Of a DNA stretch of 64,000 bases, positions 46,424-58,713 are shown in pieces. Origin of the DNA: Scleromitrula shiraiana (taxonomy: Eukaryota > Ascomycota > Leotiomycetes > Helotiales > Sclerotiniaceae); contig JABELC010000012.1 of assembly GCA_028455995.1 (NCBI GenBank), positions 744,001 through 808,000 of the forward strand. Direction: 5' to 3'. Under the pieces are notes generated by a model. It did no database searches. It was not told where the DNA came from and was given only the letters and a program-made list of their open reading frames with translations. Every line of letters begins with the position of its first letter. The first letter of the stretch is position 1. Position numbers and translations under genes: made by a program.

Positions 46424-49400
46424 ATGACATCCTCCTCCTCCCCTACTATGCTGACGAAGGTATGTCGCGGAGCCCAATGTTGCGCTTAGTATGCGTAAAG
46501 TTAAAGATATGGAGCTGATCAATCTAAAAGTTTGAGTCGAAATCATCGAGAGCAAAAGGCATTGCTTTCCATCCTAAACGGTTCGTTCGTATAAACTCGT
46601 CTGCCAGCTATATCTAACATTATTCATAGACCATGGATTTTAGTTTCATTACATTCATCAACGATTCAGTTATGGGATTACCGAATGGGCACGTTGATTG
46701 ACAGATTCGAAGAGCATGATGGACCAGTTCGAGGAATTGACTTTCACAAGACACAACCCCTCTTTGTTTCTGGAGGAGATGATTATAAGATTAAAGTCTG
46801 GTCATATCAGACTCGCAGATGTCTCTTTACACTGAATGGACATTTGGATTATGTTCGAACCGTTTTCTTCCATCATGAGCTTCCTTGGATCATTTCCAGT
46901 TCTGATGATCAGACCATTAGAATTTGGAACTGGCAGAACCGCTCCTTAAGTATGTTTGGGTAGGCTTTCGGTTTGCACATCTCACTAATTATTTTGTAGT
47001 TTGTACGATGACGGGTCATAACCATTACACTATGTGCGCTCAATTCCATCCAAAAGACGATTTGGTTGTATCCGCATCCCTCGATCAATCAGTTAGAGTT
47101 TGGGATATTTCTGGATTGCGAAAGAAACATTCGGCGCCAACATCAATGACCTTCGAGGATCAAATGTCGAGAGGAAATCAAGCTCAAGCAGATATGTTCG
47201 GTAATACTGATGCTGTGGTCAAGTTTGTGCTTGAGGGTCACGACAGGGGTGTCAATTGGGTAGCTTTCCATCCAACGTTACCGTTGATTGTGTCTGCTGG
47301 TGATGATCGACTTGTAAAGCTTTGGCGAATGAGCGAAACGAAGGCGTGGGAGGTTGACACCTGTCGAGGACATTTCCAGAACGCATCAGGATGTTTGTTC
47401 CATCCCCATCAAGATTTAATACTGTCTGTTGGTGAAGACAAGACCATCAGAGTTTGGGATTTGAATAAACGCACCTCGATTCAGTCCTTCAAAAGAGAGA
47501 ATGATAGATTTTGGGTTATTGCTGCTCATCCTGAAATAAACCTTTTCGCTGCTGGGCACGACAATGGTGTTATGGTTTTCAAGCTTGAGCGAGAGCGACC
47601 TGCCTCAGCGTTTTACCAAAATAACCTCTTTTTTATTACGAAAGATAAGCATGTCAGATCTTACGACTTCCAAAAGAACATTGAAAGCCCAACTCTATTG
47701 ACATTAAAGAAATTGGGAAGTCCTTGGGTACCTCCTAGATCGCTCTCATATAATCCAGCAGAACGAGCTGTGTTAGTCACCACTCCGGCAGATGGCGGCT
47801 CGTACGAGCTTATCAACCTTCCCCGAGATGGTGCAGGTTCAATGGATTCCAATGACACGAAGCGAGGCCAGGGAAGTTCGGCAGTTTTTGTAGCACGAAA
47901 CCGTTTTGCTGTGTTTAATGCTTCGACCCAACAGATTGATATCAAAGATCTCTCGAATTCTACCACAAAGACAATCAAACCTCCGAATGGAACAACCGAT
48001 ATTTACTTTGGAGGAACCGGTAACCTTCTTTTGATCACTCCAACTGCTGTTCATCTGTATGATATTCAACAAAAGAAGGCCACCGCCGAACTTGCGGTCA
48101 GTGGGGTAAAATACGTCGTTTGGTCAAATGATGGTCTTTACGCAGCACTGCTAAGCAAACATAACGTTACTATTGTCACCAAAACATTAGAGCAAATCAG
48201 CACACTTCACGAAACAATTCGAATTAAGAGTGCAACCTGGGATGATGCCGGTGTTCTTCTTTATTCTACCCTCAATCACATCAAGTACACCCTACTTAAT
48301 GGAGATAACGGCATTGTCAGAACCCTCGATCAAACAGTTTATCTCGTAAGGGTCAAAGCACGCACTGTCTATTGCTTAGACAGAAGTGCAAAGCCAAAGA
48401 TTTTGAACATCGACCCCACCGAATATCGTTTCAAGCTTGCACTTGTAAAGCGAAACTACGAAGAGATGCTACAGATTATTAAAAACTCTAGTTTGGTTGG
48501 TCAAAGTATCATCTCGTATTTGCAGAAGAAAGGATACCCAGAGATTGCTTTGCAATTCGTTCAAGATCCACAGACTCGATTCGAATTGGCTATTGAGTGT
48601 GGTAACTTGGAAGTTGCCGTGGAGATGGCGAAACAGTTAGACAGGCCCAAGCTTTGGTCCAGATTAACTACCGAGGCTCTCGCTCACGGTAATCACCAGA
48701 TTGCTGAAATGACCTACCAAAAGTTACGACAATTCGATAAGCTATCCTTCTTATATCTGGCCACTGGAGACGAGGCAAAATTGACTAGAATGGCAAAGAT
48801 TGCCGAGCACCGTGGTGACTTCACTGCTCGATTCCAGAATGCTTTGTATCTTGGAGATGTTGAGGATAGGATACAGATGTTCAAAGAAATTGATCTATGT
48901 AAGTTCATCTTCAGAGTTATAAGTAGAGCACATACTAACCAATTCCAGATCCCTTGGCCTACATGACTGCAAAATCACATGGTCTTACAGAGGAATGCGA
49001 ATCTATTCTCGAAGCCACCGGTCTTACTGAAGAACAAATTTCATTACCATCCCTCGGGTCCCCACTCTCACCCCCCAAACCTGTTGTGTCCACATTCAAA
49101 GCCAACTGGCCAACAAAGATAACCTCTCAGTCATTCTTCGAAAAGGCACTACTTGGCCAAGTTGAAGGTCTTTCTTTGGAGGATGAGCCAGCTTCAACAT
49201 CTAACGCCTTCGGGTTTGATGAAGCTGGAGATGATGAAGCTAAGAATGGTGCACTGATTGAAGAAGATGATGACGAGGATGCTGCAGGATGGGATATGGG
49301 TGACGACATTGTTCCAGAAGTCGAGAACGACTTTGTCAATGTCGATAGTGTAGAAGCTGGTGCTGGAAGTAGCGAAGCCGATTTATGGGCTCGCAATTCT

Positions 49401-50367
49401 CCAATTGCTGCAGATCACGTGGCCGGTGGCTCTTTCGAGACAGCAATGCAATTACTCAACCGCCAACTCGGTGCTGTCAACTTTGAACCGCTAAAGCCAA
49501 GGTTCTTGGAGGTTTACCAAGCATCAAAAACCTACCTTACAGCATCTGCTAGTCTTCCTCCTCTGATCAACTACGTCCGCCGTACAGTAGATGAAACCGA
49601 TCCTCGAAAGGTCCTTCCAGTCATCCCCCGAGATATTGAGTCATTAGCAACCATCGACCTGCAAAAGGGCTACGATGCCATGCGTCAAAACAAGTTAGAG
49701 GATGGCGCCCGCATCTTCAAGGGAATTCTACATGCCCTGCTTGTCAATGCTGTCTCGACTGCCTCAGAAGTCGCAGAAGCCAAAAAGCTCATCACAACCG
49801 CATCTGAATATAGTGTAGCAATGGCCATTGAGATTTCAAGGCGGAAGATCGGTACCAATGAGGAGGTTTCCAAGTCTCCAGAAAAGCTCAAGCGTAGTTT
49901 GGAGTTGTCCGCTTACTTCACCATCCCCAAATTAGAGGTCGTCCACAGACAATTAGCGTTGACAAGTGCGATGAAATTATCTTACACGAACAAGAATTAC
50001 AATTCGGCATTGAGCTTCGCTAATAGAATGCTGGCCAACGGTGGAAGTGCTAAGGTCCTCGACAATGTAAGTTATTACATCTCATTTTTCTTCTTTCGAT
50101 TTCACTACTAACGAAGATTGATAGGCTCGCAAGATCAAGGCTCAATGTGAACGTAATCCAAACGATACACACGAGATTGAATTCGATCAATTTGCCGAAT
50201 TTGATGTTTGTGCCGCATCACATACTCCCATCTACTCCGGATCTCCATTCGAGGTCTGTGCTTTCGATGGTAGTAAATACCAAGCCAAGTACAAGGGAAC
50301 TGTATGTGCAGTATGCGGTGTATGCGAAGTTGGCAAGAACGGGAGTGGGTTGAAACTTATTGCTTAG
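46424..50367 (+). CDS. COP1: coatomer subunit alpha (alpha-COP)
   Basis: Alpha-COP is a core subunit of the COPI coat for Golgi-to-ER and intra-Golgi retrograde vesicles and reads dilysine cargo signals. Exons are 46424-46459, 46531-46580, 46630-46949, 47000-48898, 48949-50066 and 50125-50367, giving 1221 aa (yeast Ret1/Cop1 is about 1200). The first exons give [34 protein letters not shown]40 repeats fill residues 1-330 (for example [39 protein letters not shown]). Then comes the second propeller/coatomer domain (about 345-770). The C-terminal COPI_C domain carries the Cys-rich end ([30 protein letters not shown]). Introns are 49-71 nt; the second has a slightly unusual GTTCGT donor. Identification is secure. 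Confidence 0.95.
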
Positions 50368-52879
50368 TATAATGAGGATACAATGCAATGTAGGATGATG
50401 GGTGGGAGCTGGTTGGTTGGTTTGATTGATTGAATTGATGGATGGACGGATGGAGAATATCTTGGCTGAGAGGTGAAAAAAAATTCATATGATATTATGG
50501 AGTTTGAGGGAAAAGATCTTCCTGTCAGTTCATACATGTAGAATGTTGTTTGTTCTTGGCTGCTATTATAAAATGAGAATATGTAATTGCATCTATTTTT
50601 TAATTTTGGGTGAAGATGATGTTTGGGTCACTTTCATGGAAGCCCTAGACCTCGTTCGGTGAGCTTGCTCGGTGAGGAATGAAGAAATGGCCTATAATAT
50701 TGAACCACGCACAGTATCTCTAAAACTGTTCCTAAATTGCAAAGTTAAGCGGCAAGATATATCCCAAGTTATCCGAAATAGAATAAACTGAATATCCATT
50801 TTGCTCGATCTTTAAGAGTACGGATATTACCTTTGAGAATATCTAGAATATCTAGAATATTATCATTTTATACTCGAGTATATCAGTTGAAAATACCCTG
50901 AATATCTCAGATACTCGAAATGTTCATGAGATATTACCCCATAGATTTCAGCATGATACGAATATTACTTCATAGAGATCAAAATATCTTGGATAGTATA
51001 GGATCCCCAACCCTGCTAAATTGGTATCTAAATCATACTAGCCAGCATTTGGCCGTGGTACAATTACGTATAAACTGAAAAAATACACCATCGCGACGAG
51101 GCGCTTCGATTTGCCCTACGGTATCATATATTCAGGGAGCGAACCTGAATAGAATTTAATGACTTCCTTGAATGAACTTTAGGAAATCGGCTATTTTAAT
51201 GCCTAGACACACTAAAACTTCAAACATTGATATACTAAACTTGTAATTAACTAAAAATTAAATTTTATATAGTGTAAAGTAGTCAAGTTTAAATTTAAGG
51301 ATTAACCTCGAATAAACTTTGAGTAAAATTTAGTTAGAATTTATCGATTTGAAACTATATTTAAAATAGTTTTATTATCAATCTTATATTATAAAATTAT
51401 TTAATATAAATTTTTATTGATTAAAGATTTATTTAATCTTTTATTAATTTGATCTAATCTATATAAATATAACTTTAAACTATAAAGCCACAACTTTAAA
51501 TTTTATTTTTTATAAAAATCAACAACTTTATTATTTTAAAAAAGATTTTAAAGAAAATGATTTTCTATAAAAAATTATAGAATTTGAAAATATATTTATA
51601 TTATTTTTTAATATATATTACTATTATTAATAATATTAACTTGAGTATATTAATAATAAAAAGAGTGTAAGATTGATTTTGATATATTAGTTAAATTAAG
51701 AAATAATAAAGCATATTAATTATTAATATATATTAATTTAAATATTATATATAAAAATACACTAATTTTATATATAAACTCTATATTAATTTAATGTTAA
51801 ACAATTATTTGAAGTAAATTTGAATATTTAAATTGAATTTGTATTAATAAAAAATTATTTTTTAAAAATTAACTTATAATGCAATTGAAATTTCAATTAT
51901 AGTATGAAAATTTTCTTTTTTGAATAGTATTCAAGAAATCCCTGAATAGGTGATACCGTAGGGTTGTTTGGTTTCGGGATACACCCAGTCGGTCGTAGAT
52001 ACAATATAAAAGGATAATTGATTCCCACTGAGAGTAGAGTTGTACCTTGATATTTAAGATCATTTCCTAACTATTTCCGTCATTAATCAGCGCATACCAA
52101 AGGACTGACCAAATTGCAAATAAACCCCGCATATCCCAACTGCTCCATTCCTGCAAACCCCCCAATGCCAACACCAAGCCAAACCGCCGAATCGCCAGAC
52201 AACAATAAGTACAAGAAAGGGAAAGCGAAGGAGCATCATCTACCCCCTTGTAACTCGTACCAGTGTCAACGAACTGACTAGGGGTGCCGGTAAATGGTAC
52301 TATGATGAACGTCATTCCAATTTCCCCGAAGACTTGAAGATTAGGAAAGGCTTACTTGAGCCTCCGATTCGAAGTGCGACGAATACGAAGAGGAGTAATG
52401 AGGGCTCTGGTGCTTATAAGGCTCGGCCGCCTGCTAATACATCTAAATGTGGATCGCATGGTAGTAAGAAATGGTTAAGTTGTTATATGAAAGGGTGGAG
52501 ATGTAGAGAGGGGATTTCAAGCATGTTATGCATTGAAATGGCTGGTATCAGGGTTGGGGATGTGGATTGACAGTCAACTCAAATATTATTGTCAATTCAT
52601 GTCTATCAACTCAACTTTTCTTTATTGATAAATCAATTCAAATATTGAAAAAGTAAGGTCAAATAAGTTCAGATAATAACATAGATATTGAGATAGCAAT
52701 ATGAAAACGGAATACAAATATAAATAACAATCAATTTATATAATCATTATGTCAATTATACCAACTGACAAAAGTCATATGTAGATTATCCGCCTACATT
52801 TAAAACCCTAAATCTAACAAATAACGCACATACTGTAATCACATATTCTGAGCTGAATTCATCATCATCATCCAAAAAT
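50368..52879. other. intergenic region with an A+T-rich patch
   Basis: About 2.5 kb. 50368-51180 holds the 3' UTR of alpha-COP and non-coding sequence with a duplicated GAATATCTA near 50840-50860. 51200-51930 is a strongly A+T-rich patch listed separately. 52067-52315 (-) and 52334-52570 (+) are short ORFs with Cys/Gly- or Lys/Arg-rich composition and no motif. The + strand also has a 38-codon ORF at about 52166. None is convincing. Confidence 0.5.
51200..51930. repeat. A+T-rich patch, probable RIP-mutated repeat fragment
   Basis: About 730 bp of nearly pure A+T with sharp edges, similar in texture to the 1-5165 block but with less strand asymmetry. I could not decode any protein relic. It is probably a short repeat copy hit by RIP. 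Confidence 0.6.
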
Positions 52880-53357
52880 CTACCCCCTCAATAACGGTTC
52901 ACCTTCATATTCCTCATCTTCTTCCTCCTCATTCGCCTCCTCATCTTCACTCAACACCCTTCTCATTTCCCTTCCCGCCATCGAAAGAACACTAAGTTCC
53001 GATTCTTCTCCACTCTCCCCATCCCCATTTCCATTCTCATTTCTATTTCCATATCCATTTCGTCTATCATCATAGAGTACAAATACTAGAGTGGGATAGA
53101 AGATACATCTGAATGTTCATGTTAATCATAATAATCCCTCAAACCATCTCACAAACCATCTCACAAACCATCCCCCAAATTAACCATAAGAAACAAACAT
53201 GTAACTTCAAACTTGACATGACCAGAATAGAATTGATAACTGAAAGCACTCACAAAACAACAAGCGAACTAATAAATGATCTCGCGACTCTGGACTTCTT
53301 ACTCGCTAGTTTGGTGTTGGGTTGATTTGGACTTGGATTGATGTCTAGGAGGGTGTC
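52880..53357 (-). CDS. small membrane protein gene, 5' end unresolved
   Basis: Two exons join well: 53254-53357 after an AAATAG acceptor with a TACTAATAC branch-like site just before it, and 52880-53108. A GTGAGT donor and ATTCAG acceptor bound the 145-nt intron. The protein reads NPSPNQPNTKLASKKSRVAR, then a transmembrane stretch SFISSLVVLCIFYPTLVFVL, then YDDRRNGYG and an acidic tail (EANEEEEDEEYEGEPLLRG). Upstream, an open frame from about 53474 (MNNRMSRRKKARK) is Lys/Glu-rich, but no donor connects it in a reasonable way. The gene may be real with a distant first exon, or broken. Family not recognised. Confidence 0.4.
53142..53174. repeat. 12-bp tandem repeat, about 3 copies
   Basis: AACCATCTCACA-type units repeat almost three times inside the proposed intron of the small membrane protein gene. 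Confidence 0.7.
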
Positions 53358-53985
53358 CTATTTGTACGTATTAGTACCATCACCAATCCATCTCCAAGCC
53401 CCCTTCTCCTTTTCCTTCCCAATTTCTTCTTCCTCCATCTTCCTCGCCTTCTTTCTCCTGGACATTCTGTTGTTCATTTTGTTTGGTTTGTGGGGTTGTG
53501 GTTTGGAAGGGATGATTATGTGGAAAGGAGGGAAGGAGGGAGGAACTTTTGTGAATTGTATCAGGGGATGTGATTTGTTTATATGGGGTGTGTAGGGGGT
53601 AGAGGATTTTATTTATATTTTTGTAGTGAGTGACTCATGGAATTGCTATGGCACGAAGGGCGAGAAGTTGCGTCAGAGGCGAGGCAGGTTTGGGGATTTA
53701 GGATTCGATGTATTATGGGAGGAGGCGTGGATGGTTCCAAGGCGTATTGTAATGTTTTATAAGCTGGGCTATTTCTTATATCTGCTATCAATGGATATCA
53801 TATGTTGTTTTTGGGTTTCTTTGAGAATAGTGATTAGGATGATGTAGAGACTCGAGGATACAGATGTCCACGGGTAAATAAGCTGTCCTAAACAGGGCAG
53901 GGGATATATCTCACTTGTTGTCAGCTTCCATGCGTGTACTGGTTTGATATGTATTTAGGCATACTCGTACATCGATTTTTTTAAT
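53358..53985. other. intergenic region left of the DPH7-like gene
   Basis: Contains the unresolved 5' part of the small membrane protein gene and the 3' UTR of the DPH7-like gene. The + strand is G-rich at 53500-53720. Short ORFs on both strands have no motifs. Confidence 0.45.
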
Positions 53986-55464
53986 TTATGATGATTTGTA
54001 AAATTTATAAACACCCAATCGTCGCTTGTTGAAACAAGAACTGACAAAAATAACATCTCCGTCCACATCCAACTCATTTTGCTGTACCGCACTCGCGTAA
54101 CATAGTTGTGACTTATTGCTAGGATTGGACCATGCTGGATTCTCGATATCGGTGGAAGCGACTATCTCAACAGTCCATACATTATCTCGTCGATGGACTC
54201 TGAGTATTCTCACTCCAACTTCCATGCAAGATGCCAAGACATCAAACGATAAATCTCCATCAGATATTGGTAACTTGATGTAGTCGTGGAGAAATTCAAG
54301 TCTATATGCACCACCTCCCAGGTCAAGAATTGCTTCGAGATCAATTGGTTTTTCTTTTACTTGAGCATCCCAATTCATGGTAATAACTCGAACTTTGTTG
54401 TCATAACTTCCTGTTAAGAATGTCCAATTTTTATCAGCGCATGGTAGAGGTAGAATTGATATAACTGCTGCATCGTGTCCAGAGAATGTAGTTGGGAGAT
54501 TGTAATCAAAGGAGGAATCATTATTGGCCATTGGGGATCCCAATACACACGTTCTAAGCTTCGAATCATCGCCACCAGAAAATACACCATGAAAGTTGCC
54601 GCCACTTCCTCTAGGTGGTAGAGTCCAAATGCAACAATATGCATATTGAGGTTCTTCGCCGACGTATGGAACTTTCAAAGTATGTAAAGATACGGGTGGC
54701 TCTTGTCTCTTCAAGCTTAAATCCTGGCTAGATGATTCAGCACTCAAATCTCCCACAATCGTGATGAGCTGAACTACTCCAGTCGAGGCCGTTACAGCCA
54801 ATGTTTTTGAGTTTTCCTCCAACTCCGCAGGGCACCATGCGAAATAAGTGATAAGAACAGAATCGTCGAAAACTTTCCAGGTATTAATATGGACGATATC
54901 TGGTATACCATCTTCCGCCTCCAGTATATGGAAAAGCGATATTCTACCAGTACTTGAAGATACAGCAAAATAATTTGGATCTGTGGGACAAAAGTGAAGA
55001 TCATATATTGCTCCATAAGGATACGGACGCGATTGATGAAGGTTCCTGTAGTAGCTTCAGCTTGGATACCCATGGAGAAGCAGTATACAACTTCCCAATG
55101 GCATTACTTACAGTTTACCTTCCACGAGATTGTAAAGCATTATACTCCCATTTCTTTCCTGTAAAGTTGACGGGTCCGATTGCTCTCCATTCTCGCAGTC
55201 ATCATCCTCGAATTCTTGATCTGGATGGGAATAGTTGTGGTAACTCAAAGGTGTTGTAGATACAGAACCTTGACGCAAATCAAAAGGTTTTGTATTCACA
55301 TCTTTTATTTGTGATAACTCTTCAACTTCTTTGGTCAAGCTTTCATCTTTATCCAGCTCATAAGTACCAATCACAAACCATGAAGGATGATCTGGCCAAA
55401 ATTCTATACAGCTCGGTGGAAGATTCAAAAGATTTGAATCAATAATATCAATATTTTGAGCCAT
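53986..55464 (-). CDS. DPH7: WD40 protein, probable diphthine methylesterase (DPH7/RRT2-like)
   Basis: DPH7 removes the methyl group from diphthine on eEF2 so that the last amidation step of diphthamide synthesis can proceed in the cytosol. Exons are 55112-55464 and 53986-55045, giving 470 aa. The start at MAQNIDII was chosen because LLNLPPSCIEFWP after it matches the usual start of the family; the frame is open further up to 55566. WD40-like blades include GAIYDLHFCPTDPNYFAVSS, FSGGDDSKLRTCVLG, GHDAAVISILPLP, FLTGSYDNKVRV, DLGGGAYRLEF and LASCMEVGVRILRV. The GGDD, TGSYD, LGGG-x-[WY]-R and A-[SA]-CM-x-x-G order is typical of DPH7. The name is from remembered patterns. Confidence 0.8.
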
Positions 55465-56588
55465 AATTGGATTTTTACAAGGGGAGAACATTGGCTGTCT
55501 TCTACAGTGTTTCCCTCGTGATAACATCAAACTTTTGTCTAACAAAAAGATTGTTTGCACTGCCACTTTTAGCCACTTTTAGCCACAAGCTCGGACGTGA
55601 GCTTAGTAGAACTATGTTAATTCTTTAAGCAAACAGAAATGCTGCAAACACACTGCAAACAAACTGCACCCAAACTGCAACCAACTCGTCCGGAAATCTT
55701 TTGCATGAAAAGAAAATTTAGTTGTGAGCCCTGCAATAATCAATTCATGCATCCGACATGCAGCAAGCAAACGCACAATCTGGGATCTCCGCTCATCTAA
55801 CATACTATATACCTAGGTACCCATGGATGTAGCAGAAAGGTAAGGTTTGGTTTCCGAGATATGATTATTTTGGAGATCAAACTCATTGAAGTCTGCTAGC
55901 TAGAGAGACTTGAAGGTTCCTAAAAGGAGTAGCTTATACGTGAGCATTGTCTAGAGAATCTGGTGAAGTCACTGGTAAACTCAAATACTGATAAAGAATG
56001 CAAGTTAAAGAGGATAGGTATACAAAGTCTGGGTAATTCAGATATGTTGAAGTATTATTGCTCAAAATTTCAAGATACATCATACAATCCATTCAAAGGA
56101 GTGAAGTAGATTGTTTGAGTGGATGATGTAGATCTAGATTCAGTCAGATGTGGAGGTTGATATGTAGGTTGATGTGTAGGTTGATGTGTAGGTTGATGTG
56201 TAGGTTGATGTGTGGGTTGATGTGTGTGGAAGATCAAGTTGAGATTCAAGCAGCAAACCAGAAGGTCCGTGCGTTACCTCTGATTCTATGATGCTTTTTG
56301 AACCTCCTCTCCTCTCTTCTCTTCTTATCTCATCTCATCTCTTCTTTTTAACATCAAAATATTTCTCACGTATTTATTCAACATCTTCAATTAAAGAGAT
56401 TCCTGTTTTCTACTTGTTTTAGAGTTCTTCTAATTAATATCTTGATAATTTATGCACAAATCTATTTCCTATCGTGTCTCTTGCTCATCTAATTTTCAAT
56501 ACAAACGCAGGTCATCCTACTTCTATAAATCTTGAATTCACATCAAATCAAAGCTTTCCAAATACAACTACCTCAATTTACTACCATC
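55465..56588. other. divergent intergenic region with a 12-bp minisatellite
   Basis: About 1.1 kb between the starts of the DPH7-like (-) and DUF1917 (+) genes, so both promoters lie here. It contains the tandem repeat at 56151-56222 and a CTCTC/TCATC-rich pyrimidine tract near 56305-56350, a common feature before fungal start sites. A 63-codon - strand ORF (55612-55803) is not convincing. Confidence 0.6.
56151..56222. repeat. 12-bp minisatellite, 6 copies
   Basis: Six units of TGTAGGTTGATG, the inner four identical and the outer two with one to three changes. Confidence 0.9.
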
Positions 56589-58104
56589 ATGTCTTCTGGA
56601 ATGAAGAGGGCAGTTTCCAACGATGAAGGATATCTCTCAGATGAATCAGATTTCTACGGTAAAGACATCCCAACTTCAACGTATAAACAAACATCCCCAA
56701 ATTTCTAACATATCCATTCACCAATCAATCAGGTGACTCTACCACCAAAGCCTCCTACGAAGCTCAAGCAAATGGATTCAATCCCTCCGCATATTGGTCC
56801 GATCCACCAATATCATTAACCTCAGAAGCAAACGCAAACCTAGCTATCCAACTCTCAAGTCCAACAAAATCCACCGCTAAATATAATCCCTATGCTGGAC
56901 AAGAATGTGCATGGCAACTTGATGAAACGATTCCTGAATTCTTGGAACGATTACCTCCTCTTACAACTCAACTTTCATCTACTATCCCATGGATCTATAT
57001 TTCCAATCCTTTTCGAAAAGCTCCTCCAGTGATTGCTGCAAATGAAGAGTGCCCTCCTGATGAAGGTAGTGAGTGAGTACTTTTCTGTTGATACTCCTTC
57101 GGATAGATCGTTTTACAAGCTAACGTGGAACAACGTAGCTGGGCACGATTCGTAAGAGAAGGTAACAATCTCCTGGAAGAACTCACTAGTCTCCGTCATA
57201 GAGTAGAGAAGGAGAATGCGGGGAAATCGTCATTAGCAGTTACTCACATCGTCGACAAGGAGAAAGAGGAAATTGTGAAGAAGATCCTTGATGCTGCAAT
57301 TGAATGTCGTTGTACTTCCGGAAAGGTATGTTTTATTTCTCAAGCTTATGCTTTTATTATCAGTAAATCTCTTGCTTGTTCATTTCTTCAAATCCCTCCC
57401 TCCACCCCTTCTTCATCCTCTCCCCCCTTTATTCATCTCGCCCTACCCATCTCCCCACCTCCTCACTAACAAAACCACAACTCCCAGTGGATGCTCTTCA
57501 CCAACCCTAATCTCTCGCCCTCCATCCTCCCCGAAGCCTGGTCCCGAATCGCCCACGCCACATCCACCAACTCACTCGGTATCGCCGCAAAATGCGCACC
57601 AGCCGATACACCCATCGGCTCAAACACTCGTCTTATATGCGTGTATACGCATGATTTCTCGGACGTGAGTGATGTGGTGAGGGTATTGAGGAAATTGAAG
57701 GAAATGGATTTGGTGGGGAGTGGCATTTATTATAAATGTGGTATGTTGTTCTTCAATTTCTTTCTTTCTTTTCTACTTGTTTATCTATTCGTTTGTTTAA
57801 TACTTTCTTTTCACTTTCCAATTTGTATACACGCCACATCACATCACACCAACCCCACAACCTCAGCACCCAAACAAATGAACTAACCACATCCCTTCTT
57901 CCCACCAAAAAAGATGCCTACACATACCTAAACCTCAACTTCAAAAACGAATACAACATCAAAACCTCGCTCTACAGCTCATCCGAGCTTCTCAAGAAAC
58001 CGACGGCGGCGGGGAAGAAGGATGAGGGGAAATTGAATTCGTTTTTCAATAGAAGGAAGAGGGTGGATAATGATGGGGATGTCGATAGGATGGTTGAGGA
58101 TTGA
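56589..58104 (+). CDS. Bles03/DUF1917 (UPF0696) family protein
   Basis: Exons are 56589-56658, 56733-57072, 57139-57325, 57488-57740 and 57914-58104, giving 346 aa with every junction in phase. Introns 3 and 4 are long for this region (162 and 173 nt) and pyrimidine-rich. The family body is recognisable: WIYISNPF, then SGKWMLFTNPN across the exon 3/4 junction, EAWSRIAHATSTNSLGIAAK, RLICVYTHDFSDVSDVVRVL, and DAYTYLNLNFKNEY followed by SLYSSSELL. These match the RNA-cap-binding-fold-like Bles03 proteins (human C11orf68). Biochemical function is not established. The C-terminal tail is basic (FFNRRKRVDNDGD). Confidence 0.85.
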
Positions 58105-58713
58105 GGGTTGGGTTATTGATGCAGGTTGTTGGGGGTTACTGAGAGGTTTATTGGATAGGGGGAGGGAGAATTGGATTGTAGATAGATAGATAGAACTGCG
58201 TGTGCTGGCTGGCCACTAATTTGCAGCTGCTGATACTTTTCGCTACTGGCTCGGATGGATAGTACGGAGTTTCACGGATGTGGATGGGTGGAACACATGG
58301 CATAAGCAGAAACAATAGAAGATACGAAAATGCACATACACAAATAACCAAATTCAATCAGAGAAAGACACAAAATCTTAATATCCATATACAGATGGGG
58401 TATAAAGCTATCTTTGTCTTTATCTCTATATCTCTGTCTATCTATCTCTGTATCTACTCGAGTATACAATACGGCAAGCCACTATTTCCCTCTTCCCTCC
58501 CCCCCCCCCCCCCAAACAAAAATCAAAGCCTATAAAACCAAGCAAACGCCATATATTTAACGCCTCAGCCCTTCATTCATGTCGTATCGTAATCATATGC
58601 CATCCATCCCATTCCTAGAACCAAACACCATCCATCTCCTTTCCAATTACTGTAACCTCCCCCTCAACACACACCCCTCCCCTTACTTCTATGAAAGATC
58701 TGATAATCTGAGA
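58105..58713. other. convergent intergenic region with simple repeats
   Basis: Holds the 3' UTRs of the DUF1917 and LRO1 genes. It has a run of 15 C (58499-58513) and a TATCTCTATATCTCTGTC-type pyrimidine/TATC repeat at about 58410-58455. No gene is supported. Confidence 0.7.
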
